This document shows positions 1-12,664 of a DNA stretch of 64,000 nt, one piece after another (position 1 is the first letter of the stretch; each line of letters starts with the position of its first letter). The stretch lies in contig OY720103.1 of the NCBI GenBank assembly GCA_963082875.1, positions 7,316,001 to 7,380,000 of the forward strand, given 5' to 3'. Made by a program: the position numbers and the translations under genes. The stretch comes from Corella eumyota (taxonomy: Eukaryota; Chordata; Ascidiacea; Phlebobranchia; Corellidae). The notes beneath the pieces were generated by a model. The model saw nothing but the letters and a program-made list of their open reading frames with translations, did not search any database and had not been told where the DNA came from.

Positions 1-3000
1 TACATTATATTAAATTGTGAATACTTAATGTCGAACTTTAATTTTAAATAAATAAACAATAATTAAAATATAATAAACAAACAAAAATTAAATTTTTTAT
101 TCATTTTTAAGTTACTGCTATCATGATATACAAATGGCAAAGATTTAAAAAATAAATAACAATCTTTAAAATTTATTAAATAAACACCTATTAATTAGTA
201 ATTAGTGATAAAAATCAAAATTTTAATTCATTTTTGAGTTACCAATATCATGATATACAAATGGCTAAGATTTTAAAAATTAATAACAACCTTTAAATTT
301 TAATAAACAAACACTTATTAATTAGTAATTAGTGATTAATTAGTAATTAGTGACAAAAATTAAAATTTTAATTCATTATTGAGTTACTAATATCATGATA
401 TACAAATGGCCAAGATTTAAAAACTAAATAACAAACTTTACATTTTAATAAATAAACACCTATTAATTAGTAATTAGTGATAATTAAATGTTGTAAATAG
501 GAGAATGAAAACACAATCTAATAATAAACAACATACTAAAATTTTAAAACTGTGAATGTTCACAAACAAAAGTTATTTTAACTCAAAATTTACAGCTTAT
601 AAGACACTGGAAAAGATTAATAATAATAATAACTAGATTTATTTGATAAATAAAATATGGTTCGAAATTATTTGATTATTTTTAACATAAATTTTTATAA
701 ATGAAAAAAGATATGCATAAACATTACTTAAGAATATTACAAATCTTCGTATAAACAAACAAGCATTTAAATACACTATACAAACAAAAACTAATATTTA
801 ACCCAGTTTTAAGTTGATAATATTAGGATATAAATTATAGTAAATTTTAAATTCCTAAAATTGATTTTTAATTTTTATTAAATAAACAAGCATTTAAATA
901 TGATAAATAAACAAAAATTATTTTTTAAATATGTTTTTTTAACTACCTATATTAAAAAATACATCACACCAAATTTTTATTGCTTAATATCGAACTTTAA
1001 TTTTTAATGAATAAACCAGAATAAATAAATATAACAAACAAACAAGAATTATTTTTTAATTCATTTTCGAATTATAGATATTATAAGATATAACTGACCA
1101 AAATTTAAAAACCTAATAACAATCTTTAAATTTGAATAAACAAACACCTATTAATTAGTAATTAGTGACAAAAATTAAAATTTTAATTCATTTTTGAGTT
1201 ACTAATATTATCATATACAAATGGCAAAGATTTAAAAAATAAATAACAATCTTTAAATTTTAATAAACAAACACCTATTAATTAGTAATTAGTGACAAAA
1301 ATTAAAATTTTAATTCATTTTTGAGTTACTAATATTATGATATACAAATGGCCAAGATTTGATAAATTAATAACAATCTTTAAATTTTAATAAACAAACA
1401 CCTATTAATTAGTAATTATGGCTAAAAATTAAAATTTTAATTCATTTTTGAGTTACTAATATTATGATATACAATTGACCAAGATTTGAAGAAAAAATAA
1501 CGATCTTTAAATTTTAATAAATAAACAAGCACTTAGTAATTAGTAATAATTAAATTTTGAGAATAGGAGGATTGGAACACAATATTATTATAAACAACAT
1601 ACTAAAATTTCAGAACTTTATATAAACAAGATCAAAAGTTATTTTGAATCAAAGTTCGGATGAGTAAGAAAAATAAAAACTAGATTTATTTGATAAATAA
1701 AATATAGTTCGAATTCATTAGATTATTTTTATAATAAATCTCTATTAATAAATAAAGTTATGCATGAACATTACTTAATTATAAAATTTAACTGAATTAA
1801 TAAATTAAATATTACGTATTCAAATTTTAAACTAAACATGTATTAAATTATTGGACTAAGGAAATTTTAGAACAAAATTATTTGAAATGTTTTAAAATAT
1901 TAATCTTTAATTTTTTAATTAATTAACATGTAATTAAATATACTTAACAAACAAAAATTAATTCTTTAACCCAGTTTTAATGTGTTGATATCACAATATA
2001 CATTAGACAAAGTTTTAAATGCCTAAAATTGATTTTAGATTTTTAATAAATAAACAAGCATTTAGATATAATAAACAAACAAAATTTATTTTTTAAATAT
2101 GTATTTTAATTACTAATATTATAAAATACATTATACTAAAATTTAAATGCCTAATATTAAATTTTAATTTTCAATAAACAAACAAAAATTAAATTTTTAA
2201 TCCATTTTCGAGTTATTAATATTATTATATATAACTGACCAAAATTAGAAAACCTAATAACGATCTCTAAATTCTAATAAACAAACACCTATTAATTACT
2301 AATTAATAATATTTAAATTATCAAAATAGAAGGGTTGAAACACAATATGATAATAAACAACATACTACAATTTTAAAAATTTATATACACAAAATTAAAA
2401 GTTATTCGATTTCAAAATTCGGATTAGTAACAATAAAAATATATATACGGGCAATAACAATATGTTTCGAAATCTAAGATTTCGAACCATAATAATACTG
2501 ACAATAACAATATGTTTTGAAATCTAAGATTTCGAACCATAATTAACAAAAAAAATTTTTACTTATTTTTGGAGATGTTATGGTATGATATGCAAATAAG
2601 CAAAATTTGTAAGCTAAATATCAATATTTAATTTTAATTTAACAAACAAGTGCTAAAATATAATTTAAAAAAAATTAATTTTTATACACATTTTACTTTA
2701 CCAATAAATATTACTTTAACACAGATAACGAACAAGACAATATTTCACAGCGAAAAAACGCTATTAAATAATTCAAGCGTAAGAAAACGTTAAACTCCCA
2801 CTGGTCGAGTATTTTATAAACAAACAAAAAATAATTAAACAATAATTAAATAAAGTTAAATGATTTATTTTTATGATATTAATAAAATATTACACCACTG
2901 ATCAAAATTTGAAAACCTAATAACAATCTTTGGATTTTAATGAACAAAAATCCAAATAAATTCAATAAATAAATATTCGTACAATAACAATATATTTCGA

Positions 3001-3060
3001 AATTTAAGATTTTAAGATTGCGATTTTAGCATAAATTAGTTTAATAATGGTTCTACATTA
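1..3060. repeat. AT-rich repeat block, unit about 127 bp
   Basis: The block is built from a recurring module that contains TATTAATTAGTAATTAGTGA followed by a segment ending in a motif like ATGATATACAAATGGC. Clear copies of the AAACACC landmark lie near 182, 308, 455, 1142, 1268 and 1396, giving a spacing of 126-127 bp (147 where the ATTAGTGA motif is doubled). The modules are separated by other AT-rich segments that also recur at 21.2-22.0 kb. No reading frame of note is present. It is either a satellite or tandemly arranged non-autonomous element. Confidence 0.75.
2449..2545. repeat. Two tandem palindromic repeats (TTCGAAATCT core)
   Basis: Two copies, about 50 bp apart, of a short repeat reading ACAATAACAATATGTTTCGA and running on into a near-perfect palindrome around TTCGAAATCTAAGATTTCGA. 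The same palindrome recurs at 22.85, 24.33, 25.11, 25.88 and 25.93 kb, and half of it at 9.18 kb. It behaves like a very short foldback element or the end of a longer one. Confidence 0.6.
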
Positions 3061-3589
3061 AATAATTAATAAAAGTAGAAATTAATTTGGTATCATCTTG
3101 CAAAATGGGTTAATTAGGTTGAAAATAAAAAAAAAACATTTTCAGTTATGAAATTATATTTTGTAAGTTGTTTTTATCAACTTAAAAAATTAAAAATATA
3201 TTTTAATTGATTAAGTTAAACTTATCAACTTAAAAATATATTTTAATTAATTAAGTTAAAAAATTTTTAATTTGTGAAAAAAAACAGAAATTAGACCTTT
3301 TAGAATAATCATTTTGTTGATTATAAAAAAAAGTTTATTTAATAAAAACTATTGAATTAAAATATTCTTTGCAGCAACTAGAGGTTAATTCATCTCACTT
3401 GTTGTATTAAAATTGCTAAACTATTTTGATTTTAAAAAGATATTTAAATACTAAGTTATAATTTGTCAATTTTATAAATAAAAAAATATTAAATTCTTTT
3501 GTTCTTAAATTTTTGTCTTAAAAAAAAAACTTATTGAAAAAATTAAAAACTACAAATAGGTTCCTATGGCCTTCTTATTAATACCTTGA

Positions 3590-4480
3590 ACCATTTATAG
3601 CAACTCCATGTCGCTTGTCTTCATTGAGGGCAACATAGTGGCATAATTGTAATTCTGCAAAGCAGTCACACATTTTTTAACTATAATGATAAAGTTTCTT
3701 AGCGCCTTTGGATTATTTCTTGGCACATATGCAAAATGGTGTGGTGTCCCATATTCGTTTTCCATGTAAATCCTGGCCTGAATCCTGGACACACCATACA
3801 TTTGGCTTAGAAATTTTCACTTAAATTGTCCCTTACAACATCTTTTTTAGAATTCGAAAAGGATACATTTGACTCGACCTTCATTTGGTGGGTCATCTCT
3901 TTCGCAAAATCGAGCACATCTACCACACCCTTCTTAGAATTAAAAGCACATTTTATGCTACCTAAAGCATTTGACAACTTGTCTAAATACTTCCTTCAAG
4001 TGTACTGTAAACCTAGTTGTTTTTTGTTCATTACACTCCTCAACAATTCCTTGGTGAGCCTTATAAGCTTTTTTTGCCTTTTTCTGTAATTTTTAAACAG
4101 CTTTGTAACAGCAAATCCTAATCCTTTTTTATCAGTTTTGGACATCATACTTTCTGTCCAAGTATATAGTCCTTAAAGCCGAGTATATAGTTTCTCAATC
4201 ACCTCAGGCCTTCAAAAAGCATTCAAACTCTTTTAGATCTTTTACAAGTTCTATAGGCTTCTTATAAACGAATGGGAGCTTATTATTTAACCTCTGCCTT
4301 CTGACAAACACCTTGGTTCCATTTAATAAACTCGCACCGTTTAAACTTAACCTGGGCATATTATTTTGAAATTTACTATCGTGGGACTTTTTATTTATTC
4401 CCTTGGCTTTTTGTTATAGCTTTATTCCAACGTATGCTTTATAAAATGCATTGAGTCTGTTATTTTTTTTGACTACCTAC
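3590..4480 (-). pseudogene. Decayed protein-coding segment, identity unknown
   Basis: Read on the minus strand, this stretch gives long, coherent but repeatedly interrupted translation. The pieces include NGTKVFVRRQRLNNKLPFVY near 4330-4270, a lysine-rich helical piece starting KKAKKAYKAHQGIVEECNEQ near 4085-4025, KKGVVDVLDFAKEMTHQ near 3930-3880, and an open stretch at 3801-3595 with RIYMENEYGTPHHFAYVPRN. There are several stops and frame changes and no introns I can place, which suits a processed pseudogene or a decayed mobile-element ORF. The helical middle recalls a coiled-coil or F-BAR-type protein, but I cannot name the family. Composition is less AT-rich than the flanks. Confidence 0.45.
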
Positions 4481-5042
4481 GCGTCAATTTTTGTTTTGTT
4501 TTGTTAATCATAAAAGCATTTGGCATAACAATTTATTAAGTACTAAACTGTTGCTATATTTACAAGAAAAAAGATTATGAAAATTTTATTTTTGGCAGAC
4601 TGGTAAAAAATAATCGCACTTAATGAGTCTGTATGGCATTTATTTAAAATAAGAAAAGCAAAAGATTTTGTGAGAAACTATAAAGCGATATTTATTGAAA
4701 GTTTCTATATTAAATTAAATTGCAAAATAAGGCTTATGTAGTCTTCCTTGCAATCTTTTTGGTTAAAATAGCAATCACATTCAAAATACGATATTATGAT
4801 TAATAAAATGTAACGAATTTAACTCAGTAAATTAATATTTTATAATGTTATTAATAATTGGACTAGATAACACTTAATTTTTACAATATATTTTAAAGCT
4901 TATATAATTTTCTTTTTAATTCGACACTTTGACTAATACTTTACTAACTATTGTATCTATGTTTTAATTACTTATATACATCTAGTATTGTCAACTTATA
5001 TTTTTGTTTCAGTTATTGTTTATAATATTACTTTTGTTTTAG

Positions 5043-7200
5043 ATAAAGTTATTATTAACAAAGAATAAAATTGGAAACAATGTAGCCAAGGCACTTAGCA
5101 AAGTTTTTGATAAATTCGAGGCCCTTAATGTTACTGATTGTGACATAACAGAAGAAGGTGGATTGGCAATTGCAAAAGGGTGTTTAAAATTAACTACACA
5201 AGTTTAATAGAAATACGAAGTTTAATTTTAGAATGTTTAAATTTTGTATTAAACATTCTAAAATTATTTATTTTTATTAAAAACCATAAAATTAAAAGAT
5301 TAGCCACTGCTAGAGGTCAATTCGGTAACATCTTGCCAATTGTGTTACAGTTGAAAAACTTTTTAATTTGAAAATTATTTTTCAAAACTCACATGTATTA
5401 AAAATTCACATGTAAAAAAAAATCATTTTTATTTCTTTATTTTAAATTTTAATTCATTATTTTTTGAAAGCCTTAAAAAAACTAAATTGATCATTCTCTA
5501 CATTTATTCAGCATTTAAAATAAATAGTGCACTGTAGGGGTCTTGTGGCTCTCTTACTGAGACTTTGGATATTTATAACAGCCCTAATCTGCTTGTAAGT
5601 ATCTTGGGCTTCAAATAAGTGGTCTTATTTTATATATATAATAGGCTGGACTTTTTATAAAAAATATGGCCTTTTTCGAATACCCCTTACCCTAATTTTT
5701 TACCCAGGTATTTCCATAAATATCCCAAATAATTGTAAAATATCTCTTCTCTTCTTAACTAAGGTGCTTCATATAAACCATATGGTTTCAAATATACTCT
5801 ACTTACTTTCCTGCTACTGAACAAATTTTTATTTTTACAATTTTATTACAAATATCCCAGATCTTAAAAAACACCTTAAGTTTTTTTTTCTACTTGTTTT
5901 TTTTATAAGTACCTTAAGCCCAAATAAACAGTTCTAATATTAGAATACCCTTGACTTCTAAAAACTCTGGGCCTATCATTTTTATCAAACTATCGCTGAA
6001 CTTTTTGTTAATTTCTTGAAGCTTTTGTTTTATAAAAGTGCAGTGGCTTGCTTATAAATGCCGCTTTTTTAATCTTAGTTTCTTATAAACAACTTAATCC
6101 ACTTATTTTATGATTTATATATGCTATATGCTTTATATAATACGTTGAGTTTATATAATATGTCTTATTTTTAGTAATCACGGTCAAATTTTTGTTTGTT
6201 TTCCGAAATCTAAAACCATTTGACATAAAAAGTTATCAAGCATTAAAATATAACTATGTTTGAAAAACTAAAACATAAAGATGGTCAAAATGCCATTCTT
6301 GGCTAACTGGCAATACTTCAGTAGATTAATTAGCCAATATTTACCTTTAAATCTTTTATTTTAAAAACTTTGTGCAAGTTGAACACATTCTAACTTAATT
6401 AAAAAAGAAACCCTGCGACCACACAATCTCTTTAAATTTTTATACTTACTTTAGCAATTATATATTTAACCGGCAGCGTGGTGTAGTGGTAAGAACACTT
6501 GCTACACCACTAATGAGGTCGTGGGTTCAATCCCCACTGCTCTCATGCTGTAGCGCCCTTGGGTAAGGCGCTATAAACGGTGTGAACTCCTGCTGAGCCA
6601 GCACTTAATCAGCAGTATAATTACCGGGCAATTATAATCTATATAATATCCCAAATTGCCACAGGCAATTCGAGACTGGGTCGGAGTAACTGATGCTACT
6701 CTATGTTTAAGTCGCGCATTTGACTTTCCCACATCGAGGATAAAGGTATATACAAAAAAAAATAAAATAAAATATCGAATAAAATTGCAATAACGATAAA
6801 CATTCCCTTTCCTATAATTAGTATATAAAATATATTTTAAAAATAGAAATAAAACAAATGTAATATAAATAATTTTTACCCTTTTTATGTAATTTTTTTA
6901 AATCTTTAAAAAAAAAATTGGAAAATAATTTAAAAAATTTTCAAATAATGTTTGATTTTTTATACTTTAACAAATTAAAAAAAATTACCAAATTAGGAAA
7001 AAATAACCTAAAAAGTTTAAATATTTCAGATCAAATATTTGAATATAAACAGAAAACATCTTGGAGATAAATGTGCTGTTTCTTTCTCATTATGTTTGCA
7101 CAACATCCACCATTTACTAGCATACGGTTGTCATTTTATTGAGGATGGGAAAAAACTATTAAGAGAAGCAAGTGAATTACTGCAAAATATGAAACTGTGA
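5043..7200 (+). CDS. Leucine-rich repeat protein, last two exons (NLR/RNase-inhibitor-type LRR)
   Basis: Exon 5043-5201 follows a TTTTGTTTTAG acceptor and encodes 53 codons with IKLLLTKNKIGNNVAKALS and FEALNVTDCDITEEGGLAIA, the L..L.L..N.I...G pattern of ribonuclease-inhibitor-type LRRs. Its donor is CAA|GTTTAA in phase 0. Exon 7030-7200 follows TTTCAG and continues in frame with IKYLNINRKHLGDKCAVSFS, then a last repeat ending in LLREASELLQNMKL and a TGA. Both exons are multiples of three, the usual one-repeat-per-exon pattern of NACHT-LRR (NLR) genes. A SINE sits in the intron. Upstream domains (NACHT or others) are not in the window, so the NLR assignment is by LRR style only. The protein would be a cytoplasmic LRR protein. 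Confidence 0.6.
6470..6762 (+). mobile_element. tRNA-derived SINE, full length
   Basis: Best copy in the window. It starts CCGGCAGCGTGGTGTAGTGG (A-box region), has a B-box-like GGTTCAATCCC about 50 bases on, then an unrelated body with TGTAGCGCCCTTGGGTAAGG and CATCGAGGATAAAGGTATAT, and ends in an A-rich tail. At least eleven other copies or fragments lie in the window. The layout (tRNA-like head, body, A-rich tail) is that of a Pol III SINE; similar elements are known from Ciona. It lies in the intron of the LRR gene. Confidence 0.85.
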
Positions 7201-9170
7201 GTAATGTTTACTTTAAAAATTGTTTAAACATATTTACAAGTAAATATCTAAATATTTAATAACATTGTTCTAAAATTTTTTACTGACAAGTTTCTTAAGT
7301 CACCTATGAAACCGCATGTTTTATATAAATTAACTAATTTTTAATGTGTAAATGTAACTACCTAAATTTTTAATTTAAAATTTATTTTTTTAAATCTAAG
7401 AACGATTTAGTATTGTTTATTTAAAAAGAAAACATATTTAGATTGCTAATTAGTTGAAATATTAAATCGTTTAGTTTTTTTAAGCTTTTTGATGTTTTTA
7501 TTTAGTGAGACTTAGTGAGGTTTCATCTCCTTTTCATTCAATTACCAACAAAGGTAATCAACTATGTTAACTTCAATTTTTTTAAATATATAACTTAATT
7601 AAATTAGGAAGCTGTTTAATATATTCATACAATGCAAGTTTGTTATTTTACCCACTAGTTACCTTAGCCTAAACTATTTGGCATATCGATATAAATATGC
7701 ATAGAGAATACTTTAAAGGCTTCCAAAAAATTTGTTTTTAATTTTTTTAATTTGGTACAATTTTAATTATAATAAAAATACAAAAACCATTTTTTATTGT
7801 ATTAAATGTAAAATTGTATAGGAATTTATCGGTAAAATTAGGTAATAATAGTATTTAAATGAATTATCGTCTTAAAACCTGTATTAAAAATCTTTAAATG
7901 ACAAAATTAAAGTTAAACTTATAAAACTTGTTTCTTATATTTTTCTAGGTTGTGGCTGTAAAGTACTTACATCAATTTCTTTTCTTCTATTAACTGAAAA
8001 ATAGGAGATGAAATTGGTTCTAAATATGTTATTGTCTTATCTTGATTAAGTTCGTTTAACCTTTACCTAAAGACATTTTAGCTTGGTTCCACTTAGGAAT
8101 TTATTCCTGAGTTTTATATAGTGGAACAAAGTGTCAAAAACACAACAACATATTTTTTGTGTAACTCAATTATTTTCTCTTACGCTTATGTATAATTTTA
8201 TATATATTTTAAGTTTTATTACTTTTAGATATAGCTTATTGTTTTGCATAATTGCGCACTAGTAACCAAAAAAGTTACTCAAAATATGGTAACTTAATAA
8301 TCATTGTTTATATAAATTAAAAGAAATGTAAAAAAGTTATTAATAACTGTTATCGATAATATCTAATTAAATATTATTATCACTTATTTGTAAAAAATTA
8401 ATCAACAAAGTTTTATTACCTAAAAATAAACCCATTTATTTATGTTATACAGTTTGGTGCCAACCTTTGTTTTTTTATGACATTTTTCTATAAACTAGTA
8501 TCTTTGTATTGTTAATATGTTTAAGTTGCTTGTATTTATTTTGCAAAAAAAAATTTTTAACTCTATGCCAAATGTTTGTAGCCACCAATAAAAAACTTAA
8601 ATTATTTGGCCAAAGTTAAGTTTATTTATCAACGCTTAATAGTGCCCACCTTTTTTTTTGTTGTATGGTCATATTTAACTGATGCTTTTTTGTCTTAATG
8701 ATTCAGATGTGTTTTTGTGCTTCTGTTATAAGCCCACATTTGGTTTTTCCAAAGTAGATGTGTTTTGTTATCAAATATTTTTTTGCAAATCTTAATACCT
8801 TACCGCATGTCAAATATTTAACCACAAATAATAAAAGGTTTTATTTGTAGTTCAGGCACAGTTGTTGCAAAGATACATAAATTGTATTAAAGTGTAACAT
8901 GCACTTATATCTGTATTTAGACTGTAATAATGTGTTAATCATAAAAAATTTTTTAAAGGTTTACTATTACAAAATAACTTTTTAGTCTTGATATAAACCT
9001 AAGCTACCTTACATTGTCAAAGAATATAGAGCTTTTTAATTATAACCTTTTTTAAAAAACATTTTTATTTAGTAACTTTTTGGTTAATACAATTTTGTCA
9101 TATGTTTTGTATTTTTTGAAATGTAATAAAAAAATAGGTAACAAGCGTGTACCATAATGTGTATGGAATA
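7201..9170. other. AT-rich intergenic stretch
   Basis: Beyond the 3' end of the LRR gene there is about 2 kb of very AT-rich DNA with homopolymer runs and no supported coding region. The 3' untranslated region of the LRR gene must lie at its start. I see nothing else here. Confidence 0.5.
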
Positions 9171-9177
9171 AAGCTCA

Positions 9178-9477
9178 TTATGGTTCGAAACATATTGTTA
9201 TTGTCAGTATTATTTTATTTTAACTAATCATTGATGAGTAAAGGAAAATAATAAATAAGGACTTTGTGAAAAGAAAACATTCGTGTATGTTCATTTATTA
9301 AAGTGATAAAAAATAGTACCTGAAACAACTTGCATTCTTACACTTATAAAACAAATGATCGTAAACTATGATTTTTTTTCGAAAAAAGGCAACTATAATA
9401 AAAAAATTTAGTAAAAGTTTAACAAATGGTTTGCCAGTGTCAATAATCAATTTATCTTCAAAGATTTCGAACCATCA
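9178..9477. mobile_element. Possible 300 bp element with GGTTCGAAA inverted ends
   Basis: The left end reads ATGGTTCGAAACATATTGTT and the right end AAGATTTCGAACCATC, so the outer ATGGTTCGAAA is inverted at both ends. The same termini bound the units of the 22-26 kb array. No target duplication is certain and the interior is plain AT-rich DNA, so this may be two unrelated half-copies of the palindromic repeat. Confidence 0.3.
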
Positions 9478-9482
9478 TTTAT

Positions 9483-9860
9483 TTGTCAAATAAACCTAAT
9501 TCTATCTTTTTATTGCCAAAAACACATTTTAACATTGACTATAAGAACGACCCGTGGTTAAAACAACAACGCTGGTTCTACATTTACTCTGTCAAATCTG
9601 GGTTTAAATCAATAATTGGGTTCGCAGACTCCAACTTTAACTGGTTCCAAGGGATTTTCAACTGGTTCCATGGAATTGCCGGTTAAATGTTTTTAGATAA
9701 TTATAATTTTAAGAATGGATATGGGAATTAGTTGGCAGATAAAATTCGTGAAAATAATACAGTGTCCAATAATACAGTGATTGACATGTTTACAGATCTT
9801 AAGATGGTGTTCTATAATGCCAGCATAACATTAGTTAAATCATTTAATTCACCAATTCAT
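9483..9860 (+). pseudogene. Decayed coding stretch with a doubled NWF(Q/H)GI motif
   Basis: Coherent translation with several interruptions. It includes DPWLKQQRWFYIYSVKSGFK, then FNWFQGIFNWFHGIAG, in which a 21-base segment is tandemly doubled, and later DKIRENNTVSNNTVIDMFTD and KSFNSPIHVYSDW. The region is richer in GC than its surroundings. No family is recognised; it is probably a remnant of a mobile or foreign gene. Confidence 0.3.
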
Positions 9861-10955
9861 GTTTACAGTGACTGGTGACATATGGTGCGGCACAACCTAC
9901 TGGTGCCACATTTTTATTGTTTAAAAGCCTAGCTAACGATGGTAAGGCAGTCGCTGTGGATCATAAACTGTTTTTGGACTTTATCGTAGGCTAAAAAAAC
10001 GCCGGCGATGAACATTCCGACATAAATTATTTAACATTCCTACATAAACTAATTTATCAAATGGCAGATTCTTCATTACCTATTTACTCTACACATACAA
10101 AATGTCGTATTTGAACAATGTTTTAATGTTTTTACCTACTAAGAAAGGGGATTGTCTGAATCCGTGGAAAGAGTAAGAAAGGGGCATTGTCTGAATCCGT
10201 GGAAGAGTCAGATTGGTAAATGTTCAAAATGAAATATTTGATTGAAATACAAATATTTGCTGGCAAAAAAGGAGACATTCCGACTGTCACACGCTCTGTT
10301 GAAATGATGCACATGGCTGGTGAAGCTGTATAACATTACAGGTGAGGTGGTGTGATCATTTGGGTTATGCGTGGGTATGTTTTGAATGGTAAAAAGGTTA
10401 AAAGGACGGTAATATATATATACAGTCTTCAAAATAACTAAAAAAATGCTGTTTGTGGTGCGCAGGTAAACTATCCATTGCAAACATATTATGATAATTA
10501 AAATGCAAACCGAAGGGTAGGCAAATGTTAAGTTTTTTTATAATTATTAATTTAATTGTTTTTAATAATTACCTATTTGATACACTATGTTGTTATAGTG
10601 TTCAGCTTTGTTTAAAAAGTGTTCAACGTTCACTCATTCTAGGGCCCAACGTTCAATTGGGGATACCCCCCTCCCTCTTAGTGCGAACCCAATCAAATAC
10701 AATTTATTTTATTAAAACACCATTTTCCAAACGTGTCAAAATGATGATAATACAGTTTGCAGCGTCATCTTTGTATAACAATTTTAATATGGGCGTGCAG
10801 CACAAAGGTAAGTCTTCGAACTAGTAAACCGATAGTCTGAAGTTCAAAACCTGTCGCATAAATACAAGTTATTGAACGTTGTAACATCGCCAAAATACAA
10901 ATGTTTTTAAAAACTTTATATATATTTTTAATAAGTGTTTAAGTAAGATTAGTAT
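9861..10955. other. Accessory DNA without a supported gene
   Basis: Scattered open frames of 60-100 codons occur on both strands (for example 10525-10824 on plus, starting in a T-rich stretch), but none shows family motifs, good splice sites or consistent coding character. The one clear structure is the direct duplication at 10139-10207. Confidence 0.4.
10139..10207. repeat. Tandem duplication of a 33-34 bp unit
   Basis: Two adjacent near-identical copies of a unit containing AAGAAAGGGG.ATTGTCTGAA and then TCCGTGGAA. They differ by one substitution and one base of length. Confidence 0.85.
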
Positions 10956-10959
10956 CAAA

Positions 10960-11032
10960 GGCGTGTAGCTTTAGTGGTAAGACGCTGACCCAAACAAAGG
11001 GCTTTAGTTTAAAACCGAGTAAACCGTTTTAG
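10960..11032 (+). repeat. tRNA-like fragment
   Basis: It has an A-box-like TGTAGCTTTAGTGGTAAGAC and, further on, a weak B-box-like segment (TTTAGTTTAAAACC). It cannot fold into a proper cloverleaf, so it is a degenerate tRNA-derived repeat rather than a tRNA gene. Confidence 0.35.
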
Positions 11033-11289
11033 ATTACTGTCCCAAACTTCCTGAAAATAATTGCCAAGAAATTTTTGGGGTTATGTCGATCAGCTGATAA
11101 TTCAACTCTGTAAGTTCGAGTAAAGGTGCATGCAATAAAGAAGCTATCAAGCAGCGAGAAAGAAAAGGGAAACAAAGCATAAAAGGGAGGGTTCAAGGAC
11201 AAGAAGAAAAAGGGGTTAGAAAATATTTAAAAAAAACGGATTTTACGTTGATAATATATATATTGAAACACGAGATCTTGTGCATACCA

Positions 11290-11358
11290 CTTTACGGTCG
11301 AGTGGTTAGATCGATTAAGTATTACTTACCTGTGGGTTCGAATCCTATCTTCAACGGG
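11290..11358 (+). repeat. tRNA-like sequence, probably a SINE head
   Basis: An A-box-like GGTCGAGTGGTTAGATCG is followed by a good B-box, GTGGGTTCGAATCC, at tRNA spacing. The acceptor arms do not pair convincingly and the sequence runs on into AT-rich DNA with another GTTCGAATCC at 11409. It looks like a second tRNA-derived repeat family, different from the abundant SINE. Confidence 0.4.
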
Positions 11359-11593
11359 TTGTGTAACTCAGCAGTAAGTAGCTGATCTACCAATGACAAG
11401 GTATTTTTGTTCGAATCCTAAAAAATATATTTTTCATTAATTCGATAACTAAGATAAGGCTAATGACGTAATTAAGATAATAAGGGCAATTAAGAACTAG
11501 AAGGTGAGTAGTAACTTATTGCGACCAGTTTTAAAATTTTGTTCAAAGTATCACCAATGGCTGACTTACATTGATCTTTTTGCACCATACTTC

Positions 11594-11665
11594 CAAGTTC
11601 GTAGCCGAGTAGTTATGTTGAGCTTTTTATAGACTTGTAGTTGTCAGGTTCGAATCTAGGCAGAA
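11594..11665 (+). repeat. tRNA-like sequence
   Basis: GTAGCCGAGTAGTTATG (A-box-like) and TCAGGTTCGAATC (B-box-like) lie at tRNA-like spacing. The acceptor stem is not paired, so this is a relic, not a functional tRNA. Confidence 0.35.
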
Positions 11666-11669
11666 ATAA

Positions 11670-12590
11670 AGTTAGTTTATTAGTTAGACAGTTTAAAAAG
11701 TTAATTTAGAAATACGTATGAAAAAAAAATTGTAAATCGTATTTTTAAAATCGCAAAATTTTTAAACTTTTAAAAAAAATGGCCAAATATCGGCATTTTT
11801 GACATTTTTTCAAAAAATTCAATACTCTACGTCCTTAACCACTATGCTACGTGACAACATAAACCACGATGCCAAAATTGAATGTATGCTACAAAAATAG
11901 CTACGCCGATATAAAAAAACGTAAAATGGCAAATGCCGCAAATATAATTTAATAATAATCGAAAGGTCACGCGACCACTACAATTAATTTTGTTAATATT
12001 CACATTAATTGGTTTATTATTTTTTTTGCAAAATATTAACAGGTCGAAAGGTCATTATATTAACACGTCACGCACGCAGGTGTTCTCTATACGCAATATA
12101 AAATTTGCTAAATGAATCATTTATTTATTTAAGTAAATTGATTTATCTTCTATTACGCCAATACATAAAACTTAAAAAGTAAAAAAATAAGCCTATTTTT
12201 TGGATGATTTCTCTGTACTAAGGTCAGCGATATACATTTCTATAAGTTTAAAAAATTAATTACGGCAAGTTAAACATACAACACAACTGGTACAAATTAT
12301 ATATGATCAATAATTAAACATTTTTAAACAAATAAAAGAACATTGTTTAGATGAATTTAGTGAATTTTATTACATTTATTTAAAACTGATTTAAATATGT
12401 TTTAAAGATGGTTCGTTGTGCAACATTCTGTAAATATAAAAACAATTAGTAATAAAAACAAAAATAAAGGACATTTTTTTTAGTTTATAAAAGAGTATAA
12501 ATTTTCATATTTATTTATATTAAATAAAATACAACTACCGCTATAAAGTAATATAAAGACATAAAGAAATTGCCAAAAACAGAACGTTGT
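11670..12590. other. AT-rich stretch without a gene
   Basis: Homopolymer-rich DNA. A short segment around TCGAAAGGTCA appears twice (near 11960 and 12046), each time next to TCACG. No coding region, RNA gene or complete element is supported. Confidence 0.4.
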
Positions 12591-12596
12591 ATCACG

Positions 12597-12664
12597 TTGG
12601 GTCACGTGTTCACACCCCGCATTGGGTCACGTGTTCACATCTTGCGTTGGGTCACGTGTTCGTG
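12597..12664. repeat. Three tandem CACGTG-containing repeats
   Basis: Three head-to-tail copies of a unit of 25-27 bp reading TTGGGTCACGTGTTC followed by a variable ACACC.CGCA-like spacer. A partial copy (CACGTTGGGTCACG) leads in. Each holds the palindrome GTCACGTG, which includes the E-box core CACGTG. Confidence 0.85.

Noticed and set aside
11290-11665. tRNA genes at 11290 and 11594
   Set aside because: A and B boxes are present but acceptor stems do not pair and no coherent anticodon arm forms; judged tRNA-derived repeats.
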